From NCBI GenBank assembly GCA_025504975.1, contig JANUWI010000021.1:62001-126000 (forward strand): a stretch of 64,000 nucleotides of DNA, read 5' to 3'. Shown one piece after another: positions 25,101 to 38,570 of the stretch (position 1 is the first letter of the stretch; each line of letters opens with the position of its first letter). The stretch is from Plenodomus lindquistii (Eukaryota; Ascomycota; Dothideomycetes; Pleosporales; Leptosphaeriaceae). The notes under the pieces were generated by a model. That model was not told where the DNA came from, ran no database searches, and was given only the letters and a program-made list of their open reading frames with translations. The translations under genes were made by a program, and so were the position numbers.

Positions 25101-28100
25101 TTTGTATAATTTTTTAATAATAGTTTTAGTTTTATAAATCTATTTCTATATTATCTATTTACTAATAAGCTAATTAAGCTTAATTATTTTTATATTTATA
25201 GTTTTTATTATTTGCTTTTATATTACCTACTTAATTTTACACTTAAAGCTCTATAGAAAAATAATAGGTAGAAGTATAGTAATAATTTTAATTATAGTAG
25301 TAATATAAATCTTCTAAACTTTTTAGATACTCTATTTTTTAATATATAGTATTATATTTTTAGTTAGATAGCTTATAATACTAGCCTAAATTGCTAGTAA
25401 ATATATAGTAATAAAAAGTTTTATTAGAAAGCCTAATAGTATACTAAGTATTATCCTTTTTTTCTAAAGCTAGTTAGATAACATTTTAATAAAAGCGTTT
25501 ATATTTATAACTAGAAGTTTAATTATAAATAGAAGTTCTTCTAGGTTTTTAATAGTTTTTAAAGAATTTAATTTATGTTTTTTAGTATAGTTTTAATAAA
25601 AGCGTTATTATAGACTTTAATAGACTATAGGTACTAATAGCTATACTTAAAAAGAGTTTAGAAAAGAGTAAAGCATTTAAAAAGCGTTATAAATAGAACG
25701 TTAAAATCTACTATTAATTCTTTAGGCTATTATACTAGTATATAGCTAGTAAAAATATTTATTTTCTTTTTATAAACTTATTACGTTAGATAGCTATTCT
25801 ATAATATAATAGAAAAGAAAAGTAGATAAATTTAAAAAACTAATTACTATAATTAAAAATAATATCTATTATATATACTTTTATATTTTATAAAAAATAT
25901 AAGTAGATTTTTATATATGCTATAATAACTTTACTATATATTTAATAGAGATCTAATATTAGTATATATAAACTAGAAGAAAAATAATATATTTTTACTT
26001 TACTTTATAGTAGTAGAGCTTTAAATAGCCTAAATAAACTATACGTATTTATTAGTAAGTCTATATTATAGTTTATAGAAACTTATTATACTATTAATAT
26101 TAGAGATTTCTTTTTTTTTATTACTATTTACTTTTTACTATATTATACCTTCTAGACTCTATAGCTTAATATATTTTTCTTGTAGTATAGTTATAGTAAG
26201 CGTATTAAAAGTAATTAGTAGTTAGTTAGCTAGGTTATATCTCTATATAATAGTATAGATAGAGTTAAATTTAATAAGCTATATATTTATAATATCTTTA
26301 TAATTATAAATTCTAGGTTTCTATATTTCTATACCTATACTAGAGAATTCTAAACCTAGTCTATTAGTATTTATAAATAAATAACTATAAAATAGCATTT
26401 CTACTATAATTTTAAACTTAGAGACTTTATAGTCTACGTAATATAAAATAGCTTATAAAAAAAAAAGTATACTATTTAGTATACTTTATAAAGCGTTCTA
26501 GTTTATATTATAAAAAATAAATTTTATATTTAAAGTTACGTAGTTATATATTCTTTATAAATTTATTAGTATTTTATATTATAATTTTCTATAAATTTTA
26601 TATAAAATTCTAAAAATTAATATAGTTATTTATTACTTTAATATTAAAATACTAAACGTGTTTAATACCTAAAGCTTAGTATATCTATATATTTAATACC
26701 TTTTTATTAAATTACCTACTAGTACTATAATACTAAGTAATAGCTTCTACTTAGAATTATTTTTTTATTAATAAACCTCTAGTTACTACTTATTTAGTAG
26801 TAATCTATATTTTATAAAAAGTAATAGAATAAACTTTATATAATTTAGTAAATAAAAGATAAAAATTATCTTTTTTATTTATATCTAATTTATATTAGTC
26901 TTTAGACTAAATATTATAGTTAATTTTTCTAAAAATACTTTATAGATACTTCTAATCTATATTAATACCTATATAATAATTAAAGTATTTTTTAGATATA
27001 ATCTAGAGAGATTACTATTAAATCTAATTTTTTTTAGTAAAACTATAGTACTACGTGCAATCTCTATTCTACTAGAAATAGTAAAAGCTACTAGAGTAAA
27101 GTTTATAAAGTACGTTTACCTACTAATTAAAAGTATTATTTTAAGTCTATAATTTATTTTTTTAAATTAATAGAGTTACTAGGTATTACTAAAGATATTA
27201 TAATCTATATTAGTCTATAAGTTTAAATAATAGTACTAGTCTATATTAACGTATTTATTAAAAAAATAAACTTAGGTAGATTTAGAATAAATATTAGTAA
27301 AAGTATATATTATATATATAAAAGTTTTTATATTTAGATTCTTTATATAAAAGTTTTAAGTATATATTAACTATTAATTATAAGTAGTATAATATATATT
27401 TATAGCTAAGCTAATACCTAATTAGTAAAATAAGCTACGCTTCTAGACTTTTTTATAGTAGATAAAAAACATTCTAGAAGTATAAGTATTAGTAAATATA
27501 CCTAATATATATTAATAGTTATAAGGTTAAGTATCTAATAAGTAAAGGATTTTAGAAAGTATCTCTAGTTTTTAAGTAGCTTTTTTTTAAACTCTATTTA
27601 TCTACCTCTATATTTTAATAGCATCCTTTTTAAGTATTATAAAAAACCTAGAAATTTTATTCTATTACCTACTAGAACACTTCTATTTATACTTTTAAAA
27701 TTTTAATAATAGTATAATAGAGTAAAGCTTTTTACTATCTTTTATTTTTAAGTAGTTAGAATAGACCTTTTTTAATTAGAATATATTTAAGATTTTTCTA
27801 TATAAATATAATTTAATATTATAGAACTTTTAGTATAATTTTTTAGTTTACTTAAAATACACTTTAGATAAAGTAAAACTACTAACTATAACTATTACTT
27901 TTCTAAATTGCTACTTATACTATCTATATACCTATATATAGTCTTTTAAACATCTTTTATAAATTAGAATTCTAAAGAAGGCGTTTAAAACGTAGGCTAA
28001 GTTTCTAAATAGAAAAAACTTTACTTTACTTTAGTAATTTATAGTAAATTAGACTAAAAATAGCTATAGATTTAATATCTATAAAATAATATTATAAGGT

Positions 28101-28975
28101 CTATATTAAACTTAGATTATTAAAAGCATAATATAAATACTAGAGAGGATATATCTCTATCTCTAGATAATTCTATAAAAGTTACTTAAATATTTAATAG
28201 AGGTAGTTATAAAAAAGGTAAAGTATCTAATTACTTTATTAATAGAATCTACTCTATTATAATTTACTATTTATAACTTCTATTAGCTTATAAATATAAG
28301 TTTTATAGTAGAACCTATATTTAGACCTATAGATATTATAAACTAAGCTCTAAAAATTCTAAGTAAATAAAATAGACCTATAATAAGCTATTAAGTTAAT
28401 ATTATTACTATACTAGATAATAAAATAAAGGCTTAGATTAAAAATAGTATAAAAAATAAAGTAAAAACTATATAATATTTATAGATAACTAAAGTACTAG
28501 TAAAAAATAGTTAGATAAAATATTATAGTATTTATTTTATTAGACTTTTTTTAAAAGAATTAGATATTATATAGAAAACTATAAACATTTTTTAATACCT
28601 ACTAGATAGTTATATATTTTTACTATACTATTAGTTAATAGTAGTTATAGATTTAAAAATTTTTAAAACTAAAACTTACTAATACTTAATTATTATTCTA
28701 GAGTAGTAGTACGTTTAATATATAAAGCTATATTTCTAATTATCTATATTAACTCTAGATAAAAAATTATAAAGGATTTTATTGTTACTAGAAACTTTAT
28801 TATAGTATATCTATATTAGGTTCTATTAAATAGAAATAAAATCTTTTTTTTTATAGATAATAGTTCTAAAATAACTCTAATAGGTTTTCTAAAGTAAAGA
28901 AAATTTACTATAGAATATAGGTATAATATTCTAGAGGGTAAAAAAAGCTAATTATAAATTACTTTCTATTTTAGA
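25101..28975. other. RIP-degraded AT-rich repeat DNA flanking the minus-strand Gypsy copy
   Basis: No family motif was recognised on either strand. The last 300 bases are the left flank of the 7.5 kb Gypsy insertion, and the DNA continues at 36495 after that element, so any gene or transposon that once ran through this point is split by 7.5 kb. Confidence 0.45.
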
Positions 28976-28980
28976 GTTAT
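28976..28980. repeat. 5 bp target-site duplication, left (GTTAT)
   Basis: GTTAT directly left of the LTR at 28981 is repeated directly right of the LTR ending at 36489 (36490-36494). Five bases is the usual duplication for Ty3/Gypsy integrases. It proves that both LTRs belong to one insertion event. Confidence 0.85.
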
Positions 28981-29398
28981 TATAACAGCTTAAGAACATA
29001 AGGTGCTAAAAGGCGTCTAAATCTACTTTAAAAGTATATAGAAGTACGCGTAGATTAAAAAGCTAAATAAATTATATTTTTATAGGCCTTATATAAAAAA
29101 ATAAGAAAATTATACCTTTATAGTTCTATTAAAAAAGTAAGCTATATAGAGTAGAACTTAGTAGTAGTTCTAGGCCTTTATAGAGTTCTTTTTTTTCCTC
29201 TACTATATTAGCACGTAGGTAATAGTAGAGTAGAGATTCTTATAGAATCTAGACTAGGTGTAGTATAGAGGTAGTTTAGATAGAGATTAGTATAGTTTTC
29301 TATTTTTAATAAGCTTATATAGAGAAAAATAGAGGTAGTTTATAAAAAGGCTTCTATAGCTAAAAGTTATTATTATAATAGAATATAGCTTTATTATA
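28981..29398 (-). repeat. 3' LTR of Gypsy copy 1
   Basis: 418 bp direct repeat of 36072-36489. On the minus strand it starts TATAATAAAG (RIP-altered TGTAATAAAG) and ends ATAA-TATA-type sequence (TGTTATA), so both ends derive from the canonical TG...CA. Just right of it, at about 29399-29420, is the complement of a purine-rich tract (minus-strand reading AAAGTAGAGAGTAA), the polypurine primer expected before a 3' LTR, which fixes the element's direction. Confidence 0.9.
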
Positions 29399-29689
29399 TT
29401 ACTCTCTACTTTAAATTAAATAGTTTTATATCTAAGTGTCCTCTATATAACCTCTATATAAAATCTATTCTAGAATTATTATTTTATTAAAATAAATGTA
29501 ACTTTCTATTTACTATTTATTAATAATTATTATAATAACTACTAAATCTAGCAGTTACTCTAGTAGAATATAATAATTTTTTAATTATTATAATCTTTTT
29601 TTACTTTTTATACTCTATACCTTTATTATACGTACTCTGTTACTATTTATTATTACCTCTAATACTAACGCTAAATAGCTTTTATAAAA

Positions 29690-30560
29690 ATGCCTATTTC
29701 TATACCTCTAGATATATATTTTTTAGTCTATTAGGTTTTTTACTTACGCTCTATCTAGGCCTAGTTCTATAGTAAATTTAACTTTATATATTTATTTAAA
29801 TTAGTAGATTTAAAGAAATGTGCTTATTACACGCTTCTAAATAAAAAGTATAAACTAGTAAGTAACTATTATTTTCTACTAGCTTAAAGCTTTTTCTAAC
29901 CTTTTTAAGTGTTTATATATATAGGACTAGAATATAACTAAATTATAGTAGCGTTTTATAATTTTAAAGGCTTTACTGCGCAGGCTATACTAGCTAATAA
30001 AAATAAAATAAAAAAGTTTAAAGCTAAGCTAGTAAATATAAAGGCTATAGCTAGCTTAGCTATAAAAATATTAGCTTTTATAGTATAGGTAGTAACTATA
30101 TAGGTTACTAGCTTTAGTATAACTAATATAATACTAGTAAGCTACTATATATAATAGAAAAAGTTTTAAAGTTTATATAAAAAAGTTTTAGACTTACGCT
30201 AGAAAATGCAGCTTTTCTAAAAAAACGTAGTAACTTTAGTTATTACTTTTTCTAGAGAGGCTCTAGATTTTTTTAGTAGTAAAAAGAAATATAGGCCTGT
30301 TTATAGGCCTAATAGAAAGTTTTTAAAGTATAAAGGCGCTAAAGACTTTAAGTTAAATAAAGTGCGTAACGCCTCTAATAGTAAAATAAAAGTTAAAAAG
30401 TTATAGTAGTAGATAAAGAGGTTCTAAAAAGCTTTTATATCTATCTATAATAGTTAGTTTACTAGGCTAAAAGTTTTATTAGTAAAAACTATATACTAGT
30501 TTTATATATTAGCTATAATCTTTATATATTAATAATAGAAAAACTATTAGACTTATAAAA
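29690..30560 (+). pseudogene. possible antisense accessory ORF of Gypsy copy 1
   Basis: Lies between the chromodomain and the 3' LTR, on the strand opposite to gag-pol. An ATG at 29690-29692 opens a frame that can be followed to about 30420-30560 if RIP stops at Gln and Trp codons are ignored. It shows a K-K-C-A-Y-Y motif near 29814-29831 followed six residues later by K-K-Y, which looks like a C-x2-C-x6-C cluster with two Cys mutated to Tyr. A basic Ser/Lys/Arg-rich stretch follows around 30265-30420. The same frame and ATG exist in copy 2 (57354 downward). RIP removes the usual stop-codon test, so coding is plausible but not proven; it could also be non-coding 3' spacer. Confidence 0.35.
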
Positions 30561-30589
30561 TATAATTATCTACTAACTATAATATATTC

Positions 30590-33500
30590 TCTACTTTTTT
30601 TTTCTATACCTAAAGCTATCTATATAGTGCCTAGAGAGATTCTAGATAATTAGAATACTTCTAGTAGAAGTTTTATAGTTTATAGAAAGAGCCTATAAAG
30701 TTAGAGGCTAGATACTAGATTAAGTCTAGATTATATTCTACCTAGCTAGTTTTATATTTTAGCTTATTTTAAATAAGCTTACTAGTAAAAATTTTTTTAA
30801 CTTTCTATTTCTCTACACTTTATATAGAGGTAGCTAGTAGCTTTAGAGCTTTTTATTCTAGTAGAGAGTTATTAGAATTTTTATAAAGAACGTTAGATGT
30901 AAATATATTATATATTTTAGAGCCTAAAAAAAGTTTAAGTCTATAGAAATACCTAATCTATTTAAAAACTTTAAAAGGATTTTTTTATAGTTTAGATAAC
31001 TTTTAGCTAGGTTTTATAGTTACTAGGTTAGTAGTAGAGAGATAAACTTTATTTTTAATTCTCTAGTTAATAGGACGTTAGTAGGCGTTAATAGTAGAAT
31101 ATATTTAGTTTTATATTTTTTCTATATTTTTTTTAGCTTATTTCTAAACGTTATATATTTAAATAGTTAGATTATAAGCCTTCTAGTAGTTAAATTTTTT
31201 AATAGAATTAGCTATTTTTAAATAGTACTAGTTCTAGCTTTATTAAAGTTTAGAACTATATAGAAGCTAGTATAGGGCTATTTCTATTAACGCGTGTAAA
31301 AGTATTATCTAGGCTTAGTTTATAAATAGAAAAAGTTTACTCTAGTTATTCTAGTAATACGTTATAAATAGCTATAGATATTAGTTAATATACTTATTTA
31401 TAATTTTAGTTTAGCTATTAGTTTATTTATAATAGGTAGTAGAGAGTTATATTTTAATATTTATAATCTAGTAGAATTTAAACTAGAATTAGAAAATAAA
31501 CTAGGCTCTATAGTTAGAGATAATATTTTTAAAAATATATCTAAACTAATATACCTATTATATAAATAGTTAAGTAAAGCTTTAGGCATTTATTATTTTA
31601 TAGTATAGTATTATAATTATTTATTTAAAAAGTTAATTAATAATTACTAGAATCTAATTATAGCTGTGTTAGTTTTTAGAGAAAAATTTAAAATCTATAA
31701 TAAAATATTGCATAGGTTTCTCTAGAATTAGTAAAAAGTAAAAAAACTTTTAGATTTAAATCTATTTTAAATAGAATTTTTAGTAGGTAACGCAGTTACG
31801 CACGTACTATTTATAAATAGCTTCTATTTCTTTCTAGTAGTATTATTATATAAGTAACTAGTAAATTTTTATAGTACTAGAATAGGCTATTAATACTTAA
31901 TTATATACCTCTCTAATAAGTTATATATAGAGTAGAGAGTCTAGAGAAACGTAAAGGCGGTTACTATAGAGAACAAGTCTATTATCTATTTAATACTAGA
32001 AAAGTAGTAAAAAGCGTTCCTTTTTAAAAAACTATTAGTTCTTTTTTAATAGAGCTTCTATTAGCTCTAAAGAATCTAGTAATATTATTAGAGTTAGTTA
32101 AAAAAAAGTAATAGTTATTTATAGAGAGGACTCTAGGTATTACTTTACTAGTTTAGAGTTAATATAGCTATATAGCCTAGCTAGGTTAAAAAAAACTAAA
32201 AAGTAATTATTTTATTAGGCTACTTTAAAATTTTTTATATTTTATTTTTATTAACTAAAAATATCTACGTGTTTATTGCTTTTACCTAGAGTATATTTAA
32301 TTTAGAAGTTAAAAAAGGCTATAAGCTTAGCCTAGTTAGTTTATTATTAATTTAGAACCTTTATACTTATAAAGTACTCTAAAAATTAATAATTAGTATA
32401 TATTTAGACTTAGTGCTAAACTAAAATTAGTTTAGCTTTCTATTTTTTAAACGTAGTAATAATAGTAAATAGTTTTTTATTATATATCTTTTAATTAAGC
32501 TCTATTTCTATAAGTATTTTACTATAAAAGGCTATAGAGTACTATTTACTATCTAGGTGTTTTTAAAATATAATTCTAGCTACTACTTTATTTAAAGCGT
32601 TAGTTTCTAGTTTTATATTATAATTAGAATTAAAGTAGTATAGAACTAGAATTGCTAGAAGTAAAGACTTTAGCTTTTTAAAGCTATTTTAATAATTTTT
32701 AGTCTATATAAATAGGGTTAAAGGACTTTATAGAGCTATTATTAGCTTAGCTACTTATAAAAATTTAGAAATAAATTATCTATAGAATCTAGTAAACTCT
32801 AGAAAAAATTTAACACCTATTATAGTAGTAGGTTAGACCTAGTTATAAAGTACTTCTACCTTTTCTAGATCTACCTCTATTCTTTAGTTAGTTAGAATAT
32901 ATTCTAAATACTTAGTTTAAGTAATATAGAATTTACTTTTTTTAATTACTACTTATAGTTCTACTTTTTATAGTTTTTCTAGAACAAGCTTAACGTGTTA
33001 TTAGTAGCTCTAGACGTCTTTAAAGTAAATAAAAATATTATCTAAGTAGGTAATATAGAAATTATCTAAGTAATCTATAAATATATTATTTATATACTTT
33101 TAATAGGTAAAGAGGCTATTATAGAGACTAAAAAAAAGTACTTTATATTTATATAATCTATAGCAGGTATAGAAAGTAGTATATTTTTTAAACTTTAGAT
33201 CTATATAGATTTTATTAAAGGCTGCTTAAATATTAAACTTAGTAAAAATTTTAGCTTTATTTAGATAGATTAGTAAGTTGTTTATTCTTAGAATTAAGTA
33301 AACGTTTTTTTAAGTAAGCTAGTTAAATTTATAGTAGTTAATATAAATATAGAGCAACTTGTTAGATTTATAGATATAAAGAATAAAAGAAATAAAAAGG
33401 CTATAACTAGTTTCTATAAATTCTTTTTATAAGTTTTTCTAGACGTACTTTTTAATAGCTTCTAAATTTTTAGTGTTTTGCTTATACAGAGGGCTAAAGT

Positions 33501-34450
33501 TATTAGATAGAGGTTTATTTAAAATAATTTTATAGTTATATAGTTAGTATTCTAGTAGTTTCTCTACTACTAATAAACTAAATACGTTCTAATACTACTA
33601 GTAGTAAAAATAGAGTTAGTTCTAGATTAAATAGTTATTTTTTTAAACGTTCTCTCTATTATAGTTTTTAAAAATCTAGTTAATTTTATACAGACTAGTA
33701 GTAAAAAACTTATTTTCTTTCTTTTTTATATTAAAATAGAAGGTATTAGTAGAAATAATAGTAATTTAGAGACTAGAAAGGGTTTTAAAGGGTTTTTAAA
33801 GTAGGTCTAGTTTTTAGATCTCTAGAGAGATATTCTAGTATTATAGAGCTTTAAAAATTCTATAAATGTAATTAATTAAAAGGTGTAGGCTACTAGTTTT
33901 CTAATATAACTCTTTTTTCTATAAAGCGTTTTGTTTTTTAATATTAAAAGTAACGTGCTTTTTTAGTATTCTTTAATAGAGTTATATAAAAATTAGAAGA
34001 GTAAAAATATAGATTTTAGAGTAAATAGCTAGCTACTATAACTAGAATCTATTTATATCTAGTAGAATTTTAAACCTTTTTAACTATTACATTTTAATAA
34101 TTACATTCTAAGCTTCTAAATTAAGTATAATAAATAGATAGTTTAGAATCTTTTATCTATCTATAATTATATAGAGATAGATATATTCTATAACTAGTAA
34201 AGAGATTTAGTTTTTAAACTCTCTAACTATTACTAGGTAGAGTAGTTTTTAGACCTTAGTTTAAAATAAAGAAAATAAAAAAAAAATAATATATAAATTT
34301 AAAAAAAGATATTTTTAGGCGCTAGTATTAATAAGTAATAGTAGCTTTATACCTACGCCTAGGTTACATAAAATAGTAGATATAAAAAAATAGAAACTTT
34401 AAAATAGTTTTAAAAAATTAAAGTTTAATAGGTTATATTTTTAATTTAAT
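30590..34450 (-). pseudogene. Gypsy copy 1 pol: protease, RT, RNase H, integrase, chromodomain
   Basis: Mirror image of the pol gene of copy 2. Visible minus-strand landmarks are the protease L-I-N-T-S-A motif at 34318-34335 (family L-I-D-T-G/S-A, Asp now Asn), the RT Y-L-D-N site near 33034-33048, the integrase I-D-F start of the catalytic core near 31690-31700, the T-N-x-x-T-K block (family T-D-G-Q-T-E) near 31410, and the chromodomain around 30590-30800. All catalytic positions hit by RIP in copy 2 are also hit here or nearby. The element cannot make an active polyprotein. Confidence 0.85.
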
Positions 34451-34467
34451 TCTAAGTAGTATAATAT

Positions 34468-35898
34468 TTTTAGAACTATTTATTTTCTATATAATTTTCT
34501 TTTAGGTCTAGTACTTTAGCAGTATTATAATATTAGTTAGAGTAATTTTTAATTATAATTTCTTTTATCTAGAGTAATAGATATTTATTAGCGTAGTATT
34601 CTAGTTTACTATAGTTATAGTAGTTACCTAGTGCCTTTTTAGAAGCTAAAGTAGCTATTACTTACTATAGAGGTACTATAGTAGATTATAAAAAAGTTTA
34701 GAAAGCTGTGTATAGTACTATATTTTCTAAAGTCTTTTTTTAAAAAGTATTTAAACTAGGTTATACTATAGTTCTAGCTTAGAACTTAGTAGTACTATTA
34801 TAAAAAAAGTTCTAATAGTGTATATTTTTTAGGTAGGTTTTTTTTTCTATATTAAAAGTAGTAAAGTACTCTATTATATCTAGAAAAAAGTTATTCTAGG
34901 TATACTTAAACCTTTAACTAGAAATACATAGGCTAGAAGTTATTTTTATCTATATATAGTAAATCTATTCTATATATAGTACGTGTTCTTTTATAGCATA
35001 GTTTAAAAAATAGGCTTTAAAAGTAGAGAAAGTTTTATTTTTTTTTATATATAGTTAGTTAAAGGTATTACGTGCTTTAGCTTATTTATTACTAGTAATA
35101 AAGTATCTATTAAGCGTAGCTATTATAGCTTTTATAAAGAAAAAGTAGTTAGCTTTATTATTAAATAGGTATTAGAGTTTAAAATACTTTTTAGCTAGAC
35201 TAGAAGTACTACTCTAGACTAGTGCTATATAGGCACGCTTAGAATAGTAGTAGTTACTATTAATTTTAAATTAATTTAGTATTAAAACTTTCTATTATCT
35301 ATAGGTAGAGTCCTTTCTATCTAATAGTTTAGAAATAGAAAAGGTACGCTCTAATAAACGTAGCTTTTTAAAAATATAAAAAAAAACTTTAGAAAGTAAT
35401 CTAGTTAACTAGTAATATTAATAAATCTAAAAGTTTTTAGTAGAAAATAGAGGTAAATCTAGAAGTAGAGTTAAATAAAGTTTTTTTTTTTAATAAATTT
35501 TATTTTAGCTTATAAAGCTACTAACTTAGCGCGTAGCTAGGCTATTATTTCTATAGCGTTATTAAAGGTTATAGTTAGTAGATTTCTAGATTCTGCTAAA
35601 GTAGGTCTAGCTTCTATCTAACTCTAATTATCCTCTAATTAGCTAGTATTAGCTATTTTCTATATTTTAGATATTTAATAAGTTTATAGGCTTTCTATAA
35701 AAGCTAGTTATTTCCTTTTATTTTTTAAAAAATAAGATTTATTATCTATTAATAGAGATAGGTATTAGCTTTACCTCTAATTCTACTAGGTTATTAGTAG
35801 TCTCTAAGTCTCTACTTTAGCGCTATTTAACGTAACTTTTTTAAAAGTAATCTAAGCTAGTAATGCTATAAAAGTCTAAATCTATAGGCTTTAGTTAA
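34468..35898 (-). pseudogene. Gypsy copy 1 gag
   Basis: Capsid/nucleocapsid gene next to the 5' LTR. The diagnostic part is a CCHC zinc knuckle at 34581-34622 on the minus strand, in which the three Cys and the His are all Tyr codons but the 2-4-4 spacing is intact. Upstream the sequence matches copy 2 gag. The C-terminal end of gag and start of pol lie around 34450. RIP stops occur throughout. Confidence 0.75.
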
Positions 35899-36071
35899 CT
35901 AGAAATCTCTAGAATCTAGTTTTAGAATTATTAATAAATCTATTAGTATTAATTAGGGCTAGAACTAGAGAAGTTTTAGAGGCTAGTTAACTAGAGAATT
36001 TAAATAATCTTTTTAAATAAATTTATAATATTATATAGGCTATTACTAGTAAAAGGATAATTTTTTTATAA

Positions 36072-36489
36072 TATAATAGTTTAAAAATATAAAGTACTAA
36101 AAAACGTCTAAATCTACTCTAAAAGTATATAAAAATACGCGTAGATTAAAAAGCTAAATAAATTATATTTTTATAGGCTTTATATAAAAGGATAAAAAAA
36201 TTATACCTCTATAGTTCTATTAAAGAAGTAAGCTATATAGAGTAGAACTTAGTAGTAGTTCTAGGCCTTTATAGAGTTTTTTTCTTTTCTCTACTATATT
36301 AGCACGTAGGTAATAGTAGAGTAGAGATTTTTATAGAATCTAGACTAGGTGCAGTATAGAGGTAGTTTAAATAGAGATTAGTATAGTCTTCTATCTTTAA
36401 TAAGCTTATATAAAAAAAGATAGAAGTAGCTTATAAAGAGGCTTCTATAGCTAAAGGTTATTATTGTAATAGAATATAGCTTTATTATA
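36072..36489 (-). repeat. 5' LTR of Gypsy copy 1
   Basis: 418 bp copy of 28981-29398. As the upstream LTR of a minus-strand element it would have carried promoter and transcription start, but no intact promoter motif can be claimed after RIP. It is followed on the minus strand by a short AT-rich leader holding a TTATCC-type sequence, where the primer-binding site should be; I cannot name the tRNA. Confidence 0.9.
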
Positions 36490-36494
36490 GTTAT
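36490..36494. repeat. 5 bp target-site duplication, right (GTTAT)
   Basis: Second copy of GTTAT, matching 28976-28980; see the left duplication. Confidence 0.85.
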
Positions 36495-36798
36495 AAATTA
36501 ATATTACTTTAATATAGTAAAGTAGGCCTAGTTTTCTTTTTTTTTTTTTAACTTTTAGGCAAATATAAAGATTTTAAAGTTTAGTTTAAATAGATTAGCT
36601 TTCTAAAGTAGGCTTTTACACTATAAAATTTTCTATAAATTTTCTATTTACGTTTTAAATCTAGATAACCTCTTTTTAGTATTTTTTATTATAGTATCTA
36701 TTATATTTACTTACTAAAATCTAAGTATATAACTAAAATATTAGTAGTATATACTTTTTAATAGGTAATACTTTATAATATTTCTATTTACTATAATA
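36495..36798. other. RIP-degraded flank between Gypsy copy 1 and the pogo element
   Basis: About 300 bases with no recognised motif. It continues the sequence interrupted at 28980. Confidence 0.5.
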
Positions 36799-36800
36799 TA

Positions 36801-36864
36801 TTCTACTACTAAGCTAGCTATACTACTAAGCTAGCTACTTTTCTTTAGTATTATAAATACTATA
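36801..36864 (+). repeat. pogo element terminal inverted repeat, left, with internal direct repeat
   Basis: 64 bp inverted match to 38571-38634. Inside it ACTACTAAGCTAGCTA occurs twice, at 36805 and 36822, 17 bp apart. Paired subterminal motifs of this sort commonly serve as binding sites for the transposase DNA-binding domain; that role is inferred here. Confidence 0.88.
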
Positions 36865-37099
36865 TTTTTAATTATTATTATTATTACTACTAATATCTAA
36901 CTCTACTGCTATAGAGCTTATATCTAATCTAGAAATACTTTCTAAACTTTTCTAGCACGTATAAATATTATATCTAGTCTCTTTATAATTACTATAGCGT
37001 TAGATACCTAGTTAAATAGGTATTTAACTACTACTACTATATGTATATTTTAATAAATTAAGCGCTATAGTTAAAGTAGTAGAAGTCTATAATTTAGTA

Positions 37100-38560
37100 C
37101 TATATTTAAAAGTACTTTTTTACTAGATTTTTTTTTTACGCCTTTTTTTTTTTATTATTTTTACTAATTGCTTTTTAACTTTATAGATATAGGCTTAAAA
37201 AAAAGCGTTTTAGTATAGTATTAGTTTAGCTTTTTTTATAAGCTATAAAAAGCTAGTTTAGATAGTAATAGATAACTAACTAAAAAATTTATATATAAAC
37301 TTTAACTAAAACCTAAATTTATAAATATTACTTAAAGTTTTAAATTACTATAGATTTACTAGTAGAGAGGGTTAAAGTAAAGTATATATCTAGAAATTAA
37401 TATAATCTAGTACTATTTACACGTTAGTAGAGACTAGCTCTAATACTTTAAAAGCCTTTTAATAGTTATTAACTATAAATACATTAAAAAACGCGTTATT
37501 AAAAGTAAAAAAAAAGCTTTTTTTATTAATATAAAAAATATATTAGTATACTAAATTTTATACGCGCTAGAAGTATTTACGCTTTAATAGTAAAAAATAC
37601 ACTATATTAAATAGCTAGAGAATATAGAATAAATAGATAAGTATATAGAATATTAGAATTTTATTTTTTATATAGTAATTTTTAAACTTTTAGTTAAAAT
37701 AGCTTTTATAGCTATTTAAAATTAGTAACTAGTATATCTCTACCTTTTACGCTTTTATATACGCGTTAAAATGCTTTAACTACTTTAGTTTAAACGCGTT
37801 ATTTATTTAGCTATTTTTAGAGACTAATAGTTTCTAGTTATAAAAAATACTAGCTTTTTTATACTACGTAGAGATATATATACGTTTTTTATAGATAATA
37901 AAAAGTAAAGTTATATTCTCTAAAGCGTATATACTCTAGATAATAGTAATTTATTTATAATTATCTAGCTAAATAAAATCTAGCTAATTATATTTTTTAA
38001 AGTTTATAATAACTTTTATAGATCTAATTACGCCTATTTAGAAGCTAGTTTTATTAAAATTATAGATATTATTATTCTAGATACTATACTTAGCTTATAT
38101 TTTATCTATAAATTTAAACTATACTCTAATAATCTCTAGATTTTTCTACTTTATTTTTTAGCTATTTTTTATTTAGTTAAAAGCTATTTTAAATTTATTT
38201 AAACGCGTTATAAAGCGCTTAGCCTAGTATTTACCTACTAGTATTCTATTATATACCTCTAGTATTTTATTAGCTATATTTTCTATTTTATACAGCTAGA
38301 GCGTAAACTTTTATAAATTAAAGTTAAAAATATATTAGATAATTATCTACTCTTTAGTAGTAGTAAATTTCTAGTAATTAGGTTAAATTTTAGCGCGTAG
38401 AGTAGTTCTATTAATCTAATTAAAAAGCTTCTAATAATTAACTCTAAAGGCTGTAGTAGCAGCCTATTAGCTTTTAAATTAGCTAGCTTTAAAAGTAGAA
38501 TAGGCAAGTTCTAATTAGCTTTTAGTTTAAATTAATATTGTATTATATTATTAGAGTATA
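37100..38560 (-). pseudogene. pogo-family DDD transposase (CENP-B/HTH + DDE_1), RIP-inactivated
   Basis: Transposase that would cut and rejoin the element's TIRs. On the minus strand, from right to left, are an HTH-like region near 38480-38380 with an F-K-S-Q-x-A-A motif, a second DNA-binding region to about 38200, then the catalytic domain: Y-N-F-N-K-T-S-F-Q-I-G at about 38063-38033 (family N-F-D-E-T-G-F), I-L-N-S-Y-K-S-Y at about 37722-37700 (family L-D-G-H-x-S-H) and L-Q-L-F-N-I at about 37617-37602 (family L-Q-P-L-D-V). The three catalytic Asp are all Asn (38053-38055, 37714-37716, 37606-37608), with 35 residues between second and third, as in the DD35D pogo group. A Leu/Gln-rich coiled region and a basic K-K-K tail follow toward 37130. 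Confidence 0.9.
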
Positions 38561-38570
38561 TTATATAGAG

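Larger units (their letters stand above)
28981..36489 (-). mobile_element. complete 7.5 kb Ty3/Gypsy chromovirus, copy 1 (minus strand)
   Basis: A full-length LTR retrotransposon of 7509 bp read on the minus strand: 5' LTR 36072-36489, gag, protease, RT, RNase H, integrase and chromodomain running leftward, 3' LTR 28981-29398, flanked by GTTAT duplications. Its sequence matches, in reverse complement and nearly base for base in the LTRs, the element at 50559-58062. All coding domains are RIP-inactivated. Differences between its own two LTRs are mainly transitions, so LTR divergence measures RIP here and not age. Its spare 1.2 kb downstream of the chromodomain carries a possible antisense gene. 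Confidence 0.93.
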
